64,000 nt of DNA from Ooceraea biroi (lineage: Eukaryota > Arthropoda > Insecta > Hymenoptera > Formicidae). The translations under genes and the position numbers were made by a program. How positions within the stretch are numbered: position 1 is the stretch's first letter; each line of letters opens with the position of its first letter. Below the pieces are notes generated by a model that saw nothing but the letters and a program-made list of their open reading frames with translations, was not told the DNA's origin and made no database searches. The DNA lies in assembly GCF_003672135.1 (NCBI RefSeq), contig NC_039517.1, positions 10,254,601 through 10,318,600 on the forward strand. Direction: 5' to 3'. Positions 22,901 through 36,100 of the stretch are shown one piece after another.

Positions 22901-25900
22901 CGGTTTTGGCGTACCAATGATCTTGCACTGGAAGTGGGCGTTATGGTTCTGCACACAGTTCACCTGGCAGAATAAATGAGAGTTAAACACAGTGTTTATT
23001 AATCACTGTTTCAGATTAAAAGATCAAAATCGGATGATAAAATAAAAGCTATAAACGACAGATGTTTTTGAAATATCTTTTAGATACCACATTTACTTAT
23101 TTTGAATTTTCGAATACGGATTGTTTAGGAATGAGATGGAAGTCAAAGAGATACCTTGCTAAGAGGCTGGATTATTTCCGGAGGTTTCGCCGCTTGCGGG
23201 TCGACGATCTTCACTGATGTCGAGGCCATGGACTCTGGACTGAGACCAGCTATGTTTTGCGCAAAGACACGGAACTCGTACTGCCTACCCTCAATCAGGT
23301 TGCTGATATTGATTTGCGTCGGCAGACAAATGCTGACGTTCACGCGCTGCCATGCTTCACTGCCAACCTCACGCTTGTCTATCCAATAGCCCTGAATTTT
23401 GGCGCCGCCGTCCGACTCCGGTTTCTCCCAGGAAAGATTGACAAAATCGCCGCCCACCTCAATGACCTTGGGTGTTCCCGGTGGTCCCGGCGGATCAAAC
23501 GGTGCTTTGGCTTTGATCGGGTTGGTGCCCTCCAGTGGTGGGCCCATGCCGTTATCATTGGCGGCCATTACCCGGAAGAGATATTCCTGGCCCTCGGTAA
23601 GACCCTGTACGACAAAAGTAGTGTCCTTGCAGAAGGACGATACGATGATCCAGTGCGTATGGCTGACATCGCGACGCTCCACTACGTAATGGGTGATCCG
23701 CAGGCCGCCATCGTATTTGGGTGGATGCCAGGACAAGGTGCACGTATGCTTGTCGATGTCAGAAACGTCAAGAGGTCCGGTTGGCGGTCCGGGTAATCCA
23801 GTGATGTAGACGGTAAAGGACGCGCTCACGCTGCCGCTGTCGTTTGAGATAGACAGATCGTAAACGCCGGCATCGTCCTTCTGAATGTCCTTAATGAAGA
23901 TGATGAGGTACTCATCGAATACGGTGTATTTGATATGCGTAGTCTCGACGATTTTGTGACCGTCTTTCTTCAGCGTCACCTCCATCGGTTGGTCGCCGCT
24001 GTAATAGATTTTGATCTTCGTATTATCACCCTCCGGCAAGTAGAGATCGTCCGGCATGCGTTCAATACGTGGCGGTGTGCCAATCTTCAGCCGGCACGTG
24101 GTCGCGGCGACACCGAGCGGATTCGAGATCTGGCAACTGTAGTCGCCGTCATCCGCATCCCAGACTTCGGAGATTACTAGCCTGTAGATGCCATTTATCG
24201 CTTCGGTGCGGAAACGGCCGCCCAAAGTGATTTCTCGGCCGTTCTTCAGCCACCTGGATGAATAAAGATTATAGTGAAATGAAATTAATGCTATTAATAT
24301 TAGATTCCTGTAAATAAATTCTTTGTAAATTAAAAAAGCGAAGTCATTGCAAAATAGAATGCTCAATATTTGCGCTTAAAAATTTTCCAAAACAGTTTTA
24401 TAAAACAGAGATGTCTCTTAGATAGATTAATAAATATCTTGAGCCTTTACACATCTTTTAAGACATTTTTCTTATTAAACGATATTAAGAAATATTAGAA
24501 AATAATATCGTTTCGACTGACCTGGCAGTCGGCAGAGGTTTGCCCGTGGCCTCGCACTCGAGGACGAGGGTCTTGCCAAGCGGTACGATCTGACTGATGG
24601 GCAGATTTCTGATAAAGTCTGGCTTTTCGCCGCCCTCGACTTCGCAGATCTTCACCGGCGTGGTACACGAGCTCGGCTCGGATCTGCCGGCCGCGTTCAC
24701 CGCGAAGATCCTGAATTCGTAGTCGCCACGCTCGATCAGGTGCATGACCGTGTACTCGGTGTCGACAACGTTATACTCGTTGCATTTGGACCACATCGCG
24801 CTGCCCACCTCGCGTTTCTCGATCACATAGCCGGTTATCCTGCTGCCGCCGTCGGATACAGGTGGTTCCCATCGTAGATCGACATAATTCTTGCCGACCT
24901 TGGTGACCTGTGGCGTACCAGGTGGCGAGGGTACGTTAAACTTGCTCTTGAGTCTGAATGGAACAGAGGGTGGGCTTGGCTTACTGAAGCCTGCAGCATT
25001 CTTCGCGCGGATCCTAAACTCGTACTCGTGGCCGCTCATCAGGCCGTAGCACACATACGTGGTATCCTTGAACAGATAGTCATTCGCCACGCGCCACTGC
25101 ACGTCCTCGGCAGGATCGCGGAACTCGATCTTGTAGCCCTGTAAATTTTTTGTGAGATGATAAAGTTCAAACAAGGAAAAGAAAGGAAAAAGCTGAAGAA
25201 AATTTTAAATGTCACAGTGATCCGTATTTTGTGATGGTGAAGTTGGTAACTGGATAATACCTGAATACGAGATCCACCGTCGGACAATGGTTTTGTCCAG
25301 ACTACCGTGGCGTTCGAAGTATCCCAATCGATGACACGTGGCTGTCCAGGTGGATCCGGTACCGTGAATGGGAACTTGGCTGTTATCGGTTCGTCAGCCT
25401 GCAGCGGGTCGGAGACACCGTACTGATTTTCCGCTCTCACGCGGAAGTTGTATGTACGATTCGGTTCCAGACCGATTACGTCATAATGCGTGTTCCTCAC
25501 GAAGCTGCTGAGCTTCACCCAGAACTGAAAGAAATTAGAGATCAATGAAGATCAGGAGAATATTATTTATGCAATTGGAAAAACGTAAAACTGTTTTTGC
25601 GCGTATATGTGACGATCATTACTGCGGAGTTTTTGTAATAAATAAAATACTTACACCAGCCGGATCCAGTTTCTCAACGATGTAATTTGTGATTGGTGAA
25701 CCGCCATCGTCGAAGGGTGGCCTCCACGTCAGTGTACAGGTTTCCGGAGTGATGTCGGAGATATCCAAAGGCGCCAAGGGTGGCGACGGTTTGTCTGAGA
25801 AAATGAGATTTCATGATTTAAAACGTAATCGCAAAATAAAAAGTGATACAAAAAAATTATAAGCATTTATTAGGAAACAAGATTCATTCATAAATTCTTC

Positions 25901-28900
25901 AAGATTTAAATCAAGGTTTGGCATCTCTCAAAACATGATACTAAATTAATATTTGTAGCAAAATCTTACCAACAACGAGAACTTTGCACGAGGCGGAATC
26001 CGTGCCAACAGTGTTCGTAAGATATATCGTGTACGTGCCGGTATCGGTTCTCTTTGCCTTCTTGTTAATGAACTGCGAAGCAACATCGGTCGTTTCGAAT
26101 TTGATTCTGTCGCCGGTGAGCACTTCCTCGCCGTTGATGGACCAGTTCGGTCTCGGTTTGGGATTCGCTGTGTATGGCACCGTGATGGTGAATGGTTCTC
26201 CAGCGATCACTGTCATGTCGCGGATGCTGAGGTCGCTTGTGATCTTTGGTGGGACTGAAAGAAAACGGGTGACATCATGAAATTCATGCTCAAGATTTAA
26301 GAAAGGATCTTGCATCATGAAAGTACATATATCCTTTAGCTTGAAATTTAATTAAAAAATTAAAATTTAATTTAAAAATTAGAATTTAGTTAAAAAATTA
26401 GAAAAGATGCTTTCTTACATGGCGGTGCACTGGCACGGATGACGTCGGAGTTGGAGCTCCACGGTCCTCGTCCAGCGGCGTTCTCCGCGGCTACGCGGAA
26501 TTCGTAATCGTGATTTTCGATCAGTCCGGTGACCCTGCAGGAATGACAAAGTGGATTAACAAAAAATTATTGAGTGTGTACGACATAAGAAATTGATTGG
26601 CACAAATTGATTGCTCACTTGTACGTGGTATCGTGCACCAAAGCTGGAGTGGCCTTGACCCACTTGTCCTCGCTCAGAAGACGCTTCTCGACGACGTATC
26701 CGAGAATCGGCGAACCGCCGTCGTGACGCGGTTTGGTCCAGGTGATGGTGATGCTGTCCTCGGTGGTCTCCACGCCGCGAGGTGTGCCAGGTGCACCAGG
26801 CGGATCAAACGGATGTCTCGCTTTGATAGGATCAATCGTCGTTACTGGATCAGATGTGCCGTACTGGTTCTCGGCCATCACTCGGAACTCGTAGACTTGA
26901 CCGACCGTCAGGTTCCTCACCCGCACGAAGGGCGTCGTGACGTAGCTGCTCACCTGCAAATTCCATCTCTTTAGTTTCCAGGACCTTAATTAAGATAAAT
27001 CAAGATAAAAATCGAAATTTCTAATACTGTAATTTTCTAATTTTTCATACAGATTTTGGTAGTTTTCATATAACTGTCTCATTATGTATCTCTTTACTTT
27101 AGACCATGTAGCGGCCTTTGGTTCCCTCTTCTCGATCACGTAATTAGTGATATCGGCACCGCCGTTATCCTTGGGCGGGTTCCAGAAGAGAGTAAGGGCA
27201 TCGCCGCCAAACTCGTCCGCACGGAGATTTTCGGGCGGACCAGGACGATCGAGGACTTTGACGTTGACGGTTGCTGTGTCGAAACCGGAAGAATTGCGCA
27301 GCTGGAGCCTATACTGCCCTCCGTCCGAGCGTTTCGCGTTCTTCACAACCAGGCTACCAAGCAAAAATTTAATTAATGTTATATTCAGTTTTTAGTTGAA
27401 TTTAAGTAACATACTTATTAAAGTATTTCTACTGTTACTTTTCCCAAAAATTATTTCACATTCTAATAACTTCGTTTGTTTAAATACGTACCTAGCGAAA
27501 TCATCGGCCAGTTGTTGATGCACACGCGGATCAGTTTCGTCTTTAACGACATCGTTTGCGAACCACGTGGCAGTTGGTTTGGGAAAGCCAATGTAAGGCA
27601 CGTGGATGGAGAAGTCCTCGCCAGCGCGAACAGTGATGTCGCGAACGCCACCGAGGTCCATAACCGGTTTGTTGGGTTGTTCCTCAATGACAATGGGATT
27701 GCTAGGTCGGCTTGGATCACTGCTACCGACGTCATTCACCGCAAACACTCTGAACAGATACTCTTCGCCTTCCTTTAGCTTTGGTACGGTGTACACGTTG
27801 CTTGGTATCGGCGCCCCATTTACATCTGACCAGTCGTCGTCGCCCTTCGCTTTCTTCTGGAGAATGTAGCCACGGATCTTTGCGCCACCGTCGCTTCGTG
27901 GTGGACGCCAACTTAAGGTTACCGAGTCCTTGGTAATCCTATCTGCCTTGGGTGGCTCGGGCGCGTCAGGACGTACTACGAAATTGATATTAATTATAGA
28001 AATGATAAAATACATGTAGGGCCGCGGCATCATTATGATGATTTATAATATGCTCATCGATTGACCAATAGGATTTTAATGTGAGGTAACAGTAACAATA
28101 AAAAACATAATAATAAACTGAAATAATAAAAAACGATATTGAGATATATTATATGATGATTTGGCATTACAGAATAATATATATTTTGTATATTAGAATT
28201 ATAATGATGATATGCTAATTGTTGTTCCGCAAAAAGGCGCAGACCTTACAATGTTGAGAGGGCTCAAAGTAATTAATAAATTATAGACAATATAAATCGG
28301 TTTGGCGTTAAAAACTTTGCTTAAAGTATTAATTTCCTAAAAATAATTCGCTCTGATCCTCTTTGAGGTTCTCGGAGAATCCAATATTTGTTATTTTAAA
28401 GCATTTGCTTCCGCGTACAAATTTGTGAATATTTCTTCTAACATTATCACCTATGTTAACAGTTATTTATAAAAGAAATCGCAGCTCATCCCTTCCCCTG
28501 CCCCCGATATCCTACGTTATTTCATTTAAACTACTTGAATCGCGCAACGCTTCAAGGATTATGAATTTTGCACGAGTAGCATATATACATAACAATATAT
28601 ATTCGGATCCATTGCGAGTGTATATTGCGCATAAAAGCACGCACACACACGCACATTATTGTATGAGACAGTTCTGTAACATCATCGTAGATGAATGATC
28701 CAAATATCGCGAATTGAATTGATAACACTTAACATTGATAATATGTTGTTATATTTTTATGTAAATACAAGAAGTATCGATTGTTATGCAGTGTATCCGA
28801 AAACAAACTTTAATTTTTCCGCCGACTGCCAGCGCTATCTTACGTCTGAAGGGTGATACTTTAGCACATATATACCCCGTACTATCCGTCGTAATTTCAA

Positions 28901-31640
28901 ATCAGGCAAATAGTGACAGCGAATCATTCGCGGTAACATGCCACGTTTTTCACCAATACCAGAGGAACATCGCGCGGTCATAAAACTTTGTGCTAAATTA
29001 GGTGTGACGTTAGGACATACAACGAAATTGATAAACCAAGCTTTCGGAACTAATACACAAAAGGGATCATTTATTTGCTGGTACCAGGATTGTAAAAACG
29101 GAAGAGAATCCATCTTTGGTCCCTGTAGGTGTTACGCTAGCAGTAAAGATGACATCGCCAAAGTCTGTAAAGGTCATATTCGGAATATGTCACCTTCATG
29201 GTTTGCTACTAAAGTGTCCCTAAAAGGTTCTGCGTTTGATTACGTTATGGCCGAAATAAAAAAACAAGTGTTTCATGGCCGTGTCATTCCAAGCACGCTG
29301 ACCAGAGGACAAAAGCAAACACGGTACGATCATTGCACGAACATTATTGATACGTGCAGGATAAATTCGAGATTCCTGGATTCCCTTATCGTTGGAGGCA
29401 AAACATGGTTTTCCGTGGGACAGAGTCGATCACCAGACGAGGCAGGAACGTTGGCACAGGAGTCAATTAATTTAGTGATGTTTGTTTCTTTCTATGATTC
29501 GAAGGGCATCATACATTGTGAAACCGGTATAATGAGTACAATAGGAGAAGAAGAAGAAGAAAAACGGTGTTCGTATCAAGTTATGGAGAAGGTGTGGCAT
29601 CATATCGTGGAGTATAGGCCAGAATATAGAGCGAAAGAGCAACCGAGCTTTTATTTGTTGCTTGATACATCACTTGACTCTATCAGTGTACGCAAGTTTT
29701 GGGCTGACAGACGAGTGTGTGTTTTTTATCAGCCACCGGATTCGCCGGATTTATCACCGTGCGACTATTTTCTCTTGAACGAGATTAGAAGACAATTATG
29801 GGGACAAGAACTACCTAATTATAAATCATTTGCTGCTAGAATGAAAGTTATCATGAACAAAATACGTTACAAGGATCAGAAGGATTGTTCGAGCGATCTG
29901 CGGAATCAGTTTATAAGTAAATCCTTCCATGAGTTGCTAGAGCGTGCAGAGAAATGTAAGGAAGTAAACGGAGATTATGTGTAGGATTATGATTAAGCTG
30001 GAAGGTTAGTAATATAAACAATTGTGTGCTTTTGCGTAAAGAACTAAATTATTTCGACATGATGTGTACATAAATTCGATATGTTGTAAACTTAAAATCT
30101 CAAACGGATGCCTCACTTAACTATGTCAACCAATTTAGCAAAGACGTGCACATGGAATTATGAAGTTGTGTTATTCTTTTGTATCATGCGAATACTTTCA
30201 TCGATTATAAATCCGCGTGTAGTTCATGTAAAAACTTCTATTTATTACGGAAGCAGATTTTTTCTATGATTTAACTGTTCCATTTGGTTTATCCGAAGTT
30301 TGAGTATGCGACAAATCTACGAATATGAAACGGACGCATTATCTTCAATAGTCTATTACTTCGTTTTTCATTACTACAGTTAACTTATATAAAAATCCTA
30401 TTCGTCAATCGATAAGCATATATAATATTCGAAAATTACATTTCAATACTCATGTATCTTAAAAGAGCGAAAACGTGTGAAACTTGAAGAACTTGTATTT
30501 TTTTGTCAACTATTATCATTTAATACTATGTCCTTTTAATACCACGATTTCTTTGAATTTTACACACGAATGTATGGAATATTAGTTTGCGCTCATGCTC
30601 AATTATATTAAACATGCACGAGACGTAAGATTAATCGTAAGTTCCATGCATACCAAGAGATAGTTTTATTTATTCTAACATTGTTGTTGCGCTTTATAAG
30701 TTAGAACATTTTATTATCACATTATTTCACGTGTTTTACATATTTACTTTTACAACTAGTTCAGTTTAATTAGGAATGCAAATATGTTCGTTAAATGAAT
30801 AGTAATTAACATTAAAACTTAAATTTTAATTATGAAATACATGTGTTTTTAAAAAATACTGATTGGCGAAGATCTGTAAAGCTATACAGGGTGTCCAATT
30901 TTAATCTATCACCCCTCGTAACTTTTCAGGGAGCGGTCGTAGAGAAAAATGGATCATACAAAAGTTTCTTGACCTCGAGGGGGACATAAGATGGTGTCAT
31001 TGGTTTGATCTTGAGTGAACGTGTCAAGGACATGTGAAGGTTAACTTTGTTTTTTTAAATTGAAACCCCAACTTTTTATTGCAGATTCTGATTCTCTATC
31101 GAAAAGTAAGTAACTTTTGTTTGAAACATTGTTTTTAAAAACGCCCTTCTTATCCCGAAAAGTCAGGTTCAATCTTTGACGGGCCAATGATAATGACTTG
31201 CTTTTTATCAGACACTGAAGTTTTCTCTTTAGTATTTTACTGTTTACCGTCAGCATTAGCGTTACCCATACAAACGTTGTAGGACTTAAAAAGATCTATT
31301 CATTACTCTTATCAGTTTGATCATAGGTGGCGTTGCCAAGGTTACGTAAAGGTCGCCTTGCATTTTTTAAATGGAACCCTCCCTTTTTTATTGCATAATT
31401 TTGTAGCTTATCTGGAGAGCTTTCCAAAACACTATAATAAAATATTTTCCATTAAATACTTTTGTAATTATGAGGGTTGAAAGTAACAGTACCGCCGGCA
31501 TTAGCACTACCCGAGGTGTACCGCATGGAGGTTGCACGGTCGGATTTACACCTCTTGTGTGTGTGTGTGTGTGTCACAGAGGAGATGAGGACCCCGTGAT
31601 TCGTCACTCCCGCAGTATTTACCGACTCCAAACCCTCTCC

Positions 31641-31678
<38 letters not shown>

Positions 31679-33081
31679 TTGGGTGGGCGAGTGTGAGTGT
31701 GTGCGCGTGTGGGTACCTAAAATTGATCAAATATTTTATTGAAGGTGTTCGAAAACACGTCCACCTTCTTGAAGACATAAATGCAATCTTCTATAAAAAT
31801 TATTACGAACTTTTTCAAGCATAGCTGGTGTTATGCTCCTGAATACATTACGAATGCGTTCTTTCATATTTTCAATAGTCGTTGGCTCAGTCTCATACAC
31901 GTTTTCTTTAATATATCCCCAGAGAAAAAAAATCCAATGGCGTCATATCAGAGGATCTTGGCGGCCACTCATGAGTTTGACTACCTAAGCCAATCCATTG
32001 GTTTATGAATACATTATTTAGATAGTTTCTGACATCGCGTGTTCTGTGAGCTGGCGCCCCATCTTGCATAAACCACATGTGGATACGAAAATGAATCAAT
32101 GTGATCTGTTTTGTACAATCAGTTCCACAAGAACGTATAAGACAGAACTTTGTAAAAACTAAGTGCAGCGTCTGTTTCTCTAATGCTGTCCACAAGCTTA
32201 AAGCATGCTCTTTGGCGCAGTATGCATTTTATCGGTATGCTGAGTATTAATTTTGTTTAAACAGACCTTTTTCGAGATGAGTGCGAAATATCTTAAACGA
32301 TATGAAGCAGTGTTTCTCCTTAGTCATTCGAAAGGATCATAACTATCGTATGTAGCAGCTGCGAAAGTGATGAAAAAGTCCGAAGGATTCGTCCAGAAAT
32401 GGGTGAACGTCTTAAAGATATGATCCTTTCGAATGACTAAGGAGAAACACTGCTTCATATCGTTTAAGATATTTCGCACTCATCTCGAAAAAGGTCTGTT
32501 TAAACAAAATTAATACTCAGCATACCGATAAAATGCATACTGCGCCAAAGAGCATGCTTTAAGCTTGTGGACAGCATTAGAGAAACAGACGCTGCACTTA
32601 GTTTTTACAAAGTTCTGTCTTATACGTTCTTGTGGAACTGATTGTACAAAACAGATCACATTGATTCATTTTCGTATCCACATGTGGTTTATGCAAGATG
32701 GGGCGCCAGCTCACAGAACACGCGATGTCAGAAACTATCTAAATAATGTATTCATAAACCAATGGATTGGCTTAGGTAGTCAAACTCATGAGTGGCCGCC
32801 AAGATCCTCTGATATGACGCCATTGGATTTTTTTTCTCTGGGGATATATTAAAGAAAACGTGTATGAGACTGAGCCAACGACTATTGAAAATATGAAAGA
32901 ACGCATTCGTAATGTATTCAGGAGCATAACACCAGCTATGCTTGAAAAAGTTCGTAATAATTTTTATAGAAGATTGCATTTATGTCTTCAAGAAGGTGGA
33001 CGTGTTTTCGAACACCTTCAATAAAATATTTGATCAATTTTAGGTACCCACACGCGCACACACTCACACTCGCCCACCCAA

Positions 33082-33115
<34 letters not shown>

Positions 33116-36100
33116 GGAGAGGGTTTGGAGTCGGTAAATACTGCGGGAGTGACGAATCACGGGGTCCTCATCTCCTCTGTGACACACACACACACACACA
33201 AGAGGTGTAAATCCGACCGTGCAACCTCCATGCGGTACACCTCGGGTAGTGCTAATGCCGGCGGTACTGTTACTTTCAACCCTCATAATTACAAAAGTAT
33301 TTAATGGAAAATATTTTATTATAGTGTTTTGGAAAGCTCTCCAGATAAGCTACAAAATTATGCAATAAAAAAGGGAGGGTTCCATTTAAAAAATGCAAGG
33401 CGACCTTTACGTAACCTTGGCAACGCCACCTATGATCAAACTGATAAGAGTAATGAATAGATCTTTTTAAGTCCTACAACGTTTGTATGGGTAACGCTAA
33501 TGCTGACGGTAAACAGTAAAATACTAAAGAGAAAACTTCAGTGTCTGATAAAAAGCAAGTCATTATCATTGGCCCGTCAAAGATTGAACCTGACTTTTCG
33601 GGATAAGAAGGGCGTTTTTAAAAACAATGTTTCAAACAAAAGTTACTTACTTTTCGATAGAGAATCAGAATCTGCAATAAAAAGTTGGGGTTTCAATTTA
33701 AAAAAACAAAGTTAACCTTCACATGTCCTTGACACGTTCACTCAAGATCAAACCAATGACACCATCTTATGTCCCCCTCGAGGTCAAGAAACTTTTGTAT
33801 GATCCATTTTTCTCTACGACCGCTCCCTGAAAAGTTACGAGGGGTGATAGATTAAAATTGGACACCCTGTATACATTAGTTAGGAAAAGTTCTGTAAAAT
33901 ATATTGTATAACAATAATTTTGTAGGAAATAATTTTTATCTAATGTAGAAATGTATGTACCTTTGTTATAATATGTGCGTTAGGCGAGACAAGGCAAGGT
34001 AAACGATCGACTTAATATTGGGTTGGAGAGAGGCAGTCGAAAATAAAAGATAGAGAGCACCAAGAGACAGAGCAAAACGCGAGCCCGTGTCCACGATAAG
34101 TAAAACGCAAAAATGTAGATCTGTTAATTGTATCTAGTTTATCCGCGAAATTTACATATATTTTATATACTTATATAATAAGTAAATAAACATGTTATTA
34201 TTTTAAATCAACCTACAAGTTTGAATCACTGTATGAAGAGAACGAATATTATGTCATATTATGTACGTGTCGCTGTCATTTTACCATTATCATTTTGTTA
34301 AAGTAAAGAGAGTAAATGCAATGAGATATATCATATTAATGCCTGTATAATATTCTAGTCCAGCGAAGTCCAGCGAAGTGTGTCGTTGTCACTTCTTGTT
34401 AGTAAACGTTGTAACATCAGATAATCTCAAATAAATATTTCTAAGGAAAATTCCAATGTCAATCATGATAAATGTATTCAACTGTAAATTTCCCGAAAAC
34501 TTCCAATATTTGTGAAAAACATTTCTTATCTATATTCGTACATTTTGACTATTCATGCAGTGACAACATTAAGACGTGTTTTATATTATTAATACCAATA
34601 TTCGTATTGTGATACAAAATTTATGAAAAATATAGCTTAGGGAAAGGTTTATATTTAATTTTTGTAATTTTTATTTAGTAATCCTTTTCTCTTCTATGTG
34701 TTAAAGTTTAACAATACACAACAAAGGACGCGTTTTTATATTGTAGAACTAACCAGGCCCGGACTGGCTCGCCGGAGCGTCCTCAAGTAGAGGAGTTTGC
34801 GTGGCCTCAGCCTGAGATCCTCTTGATGAAAAAAATTGTAATGATGAAAATAAGAAAGTTTGTTTCTTTAGACACGTTTGCATCACAAATCTGCATAAGC
34901 GTCTATTATGTTTGCTTTTTTCAAGTTAGCTCCTTACTTAAACAAAATTTTAGCTACTGTACTGATAATATTTGTGAATCAAATATTTGGGACCTACAGT
35001 TTTTAACGCCAAAGGGTTTCTATTGTCAATAATTTATTAATTACTTTGCGCCCTCTGAACATACAAGGTCTACGCCTTTTTGAAGAGCTCAGTCGACCCT
35101 GCCACGCACTTTTATATTAATATATATATATATATTAATATAAATATATATATATATAAATATATATATATAGTTGGCTGTACTATGCCCGATCTTGCCT
35201 TAATTGTCTGGATCTTGGGTAATGCTAATGCCGGCGGTACTGTAACTTTCAAACCTCAAAACTCGGAAAGTTCTTAATGAAAAAAAACTTTATTATAGTG
35301 TTTTGGAAAGCTGTCGAGGTGAGCTACAAGAATATGTAATGAAAAGTAGAGGGTTCCATTTAAACAATTCAAAATGATTTTTATGTGACCTTGACGGTGC
35401 TATTCAGTGTCATACTAATATTACTATGCAATGCGTAACTTAAAGCCCTACAACTTTTGTTTGAAACATTTTTCACGAAAATGCATATTTTTCGAAATAT
35501 TCAGGGGTCCCGGGACTTTTGGCGGACCCTGTATATATATACAGGGTGTACCAAAAGTCTGGAAACGGTCGAATATTTCATAAACTATGCATTTTAGAAA
35601 GAAATGTTTCAGACAAAAGTTGTAGGATTTCAAGTAGCGCATTACATAGCAACATCAGTATTACCATGAAGAGTGTTGTCAAGGTCATGTGAAGGTCAAC
35701 TGTGTTTTCTTAAATGGAACCGCTTATAAAATATTGCATATTTGGATTTTACGGGAAAAAACGAGTAAATTTTATCTGAAACATTTGTTTGAAAAATGCT
35801 TCTATCAAAAGTTATACGCATTTAAACCTTAAAGTAGAATGCATTGCAATTAATGATAAATTAATTAAAAGACTTTATCATTTTGTTCTTTTACTTTATT
35901 AAATGTTCGAACTGGTGTCCATTAACATCTAAACACTTATTAAGTCTTCTTACGAAACTTTGCTCTAAGTAACATTTCTGGGGTCGCGCTAGCGCAAGCT
36001 TCACGTATTCTTCGTTCGAGTCATGATTTTCGAACTTGATAAGCAGCATGAAAACCAGCTCAAAACTAACTAAATGCATAGATTTGTATTTACATTTTCT

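Larger units (their letters stand above)
30887..33869. mobile_element. Foldback Tc1/mariner-like element (3.0 kb palindrome) in a bt intron
   Basis: The ends CAGGGTGTCCAATTTTAATC and its reverse complement are flanked by TA (30,885-86; 33,870-71). Arms of about 1.45 kb (30,887-32,340 and 32,418-33,869) are almost perfect reverse complements, even through (TG)n microsatellites, which differ only in length. The ~75-bp unique centre encodes AAAKVMKKSEGFVQKW, a transposase helix-turn-helix fragment. Both arms encode the same C-terminal transposase half. The build is the same as in the element at 6,935-9,058, with different sequence, so it is a related but distinct family. Confidence 0.88.

Noticed and set aside
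31452..31778. ORFs with runs of CVCVCV or THTHTH in the foldback arms
   Set aside because: They are translations of (TG)n microsatellites mirrored in both arms, not proteins.
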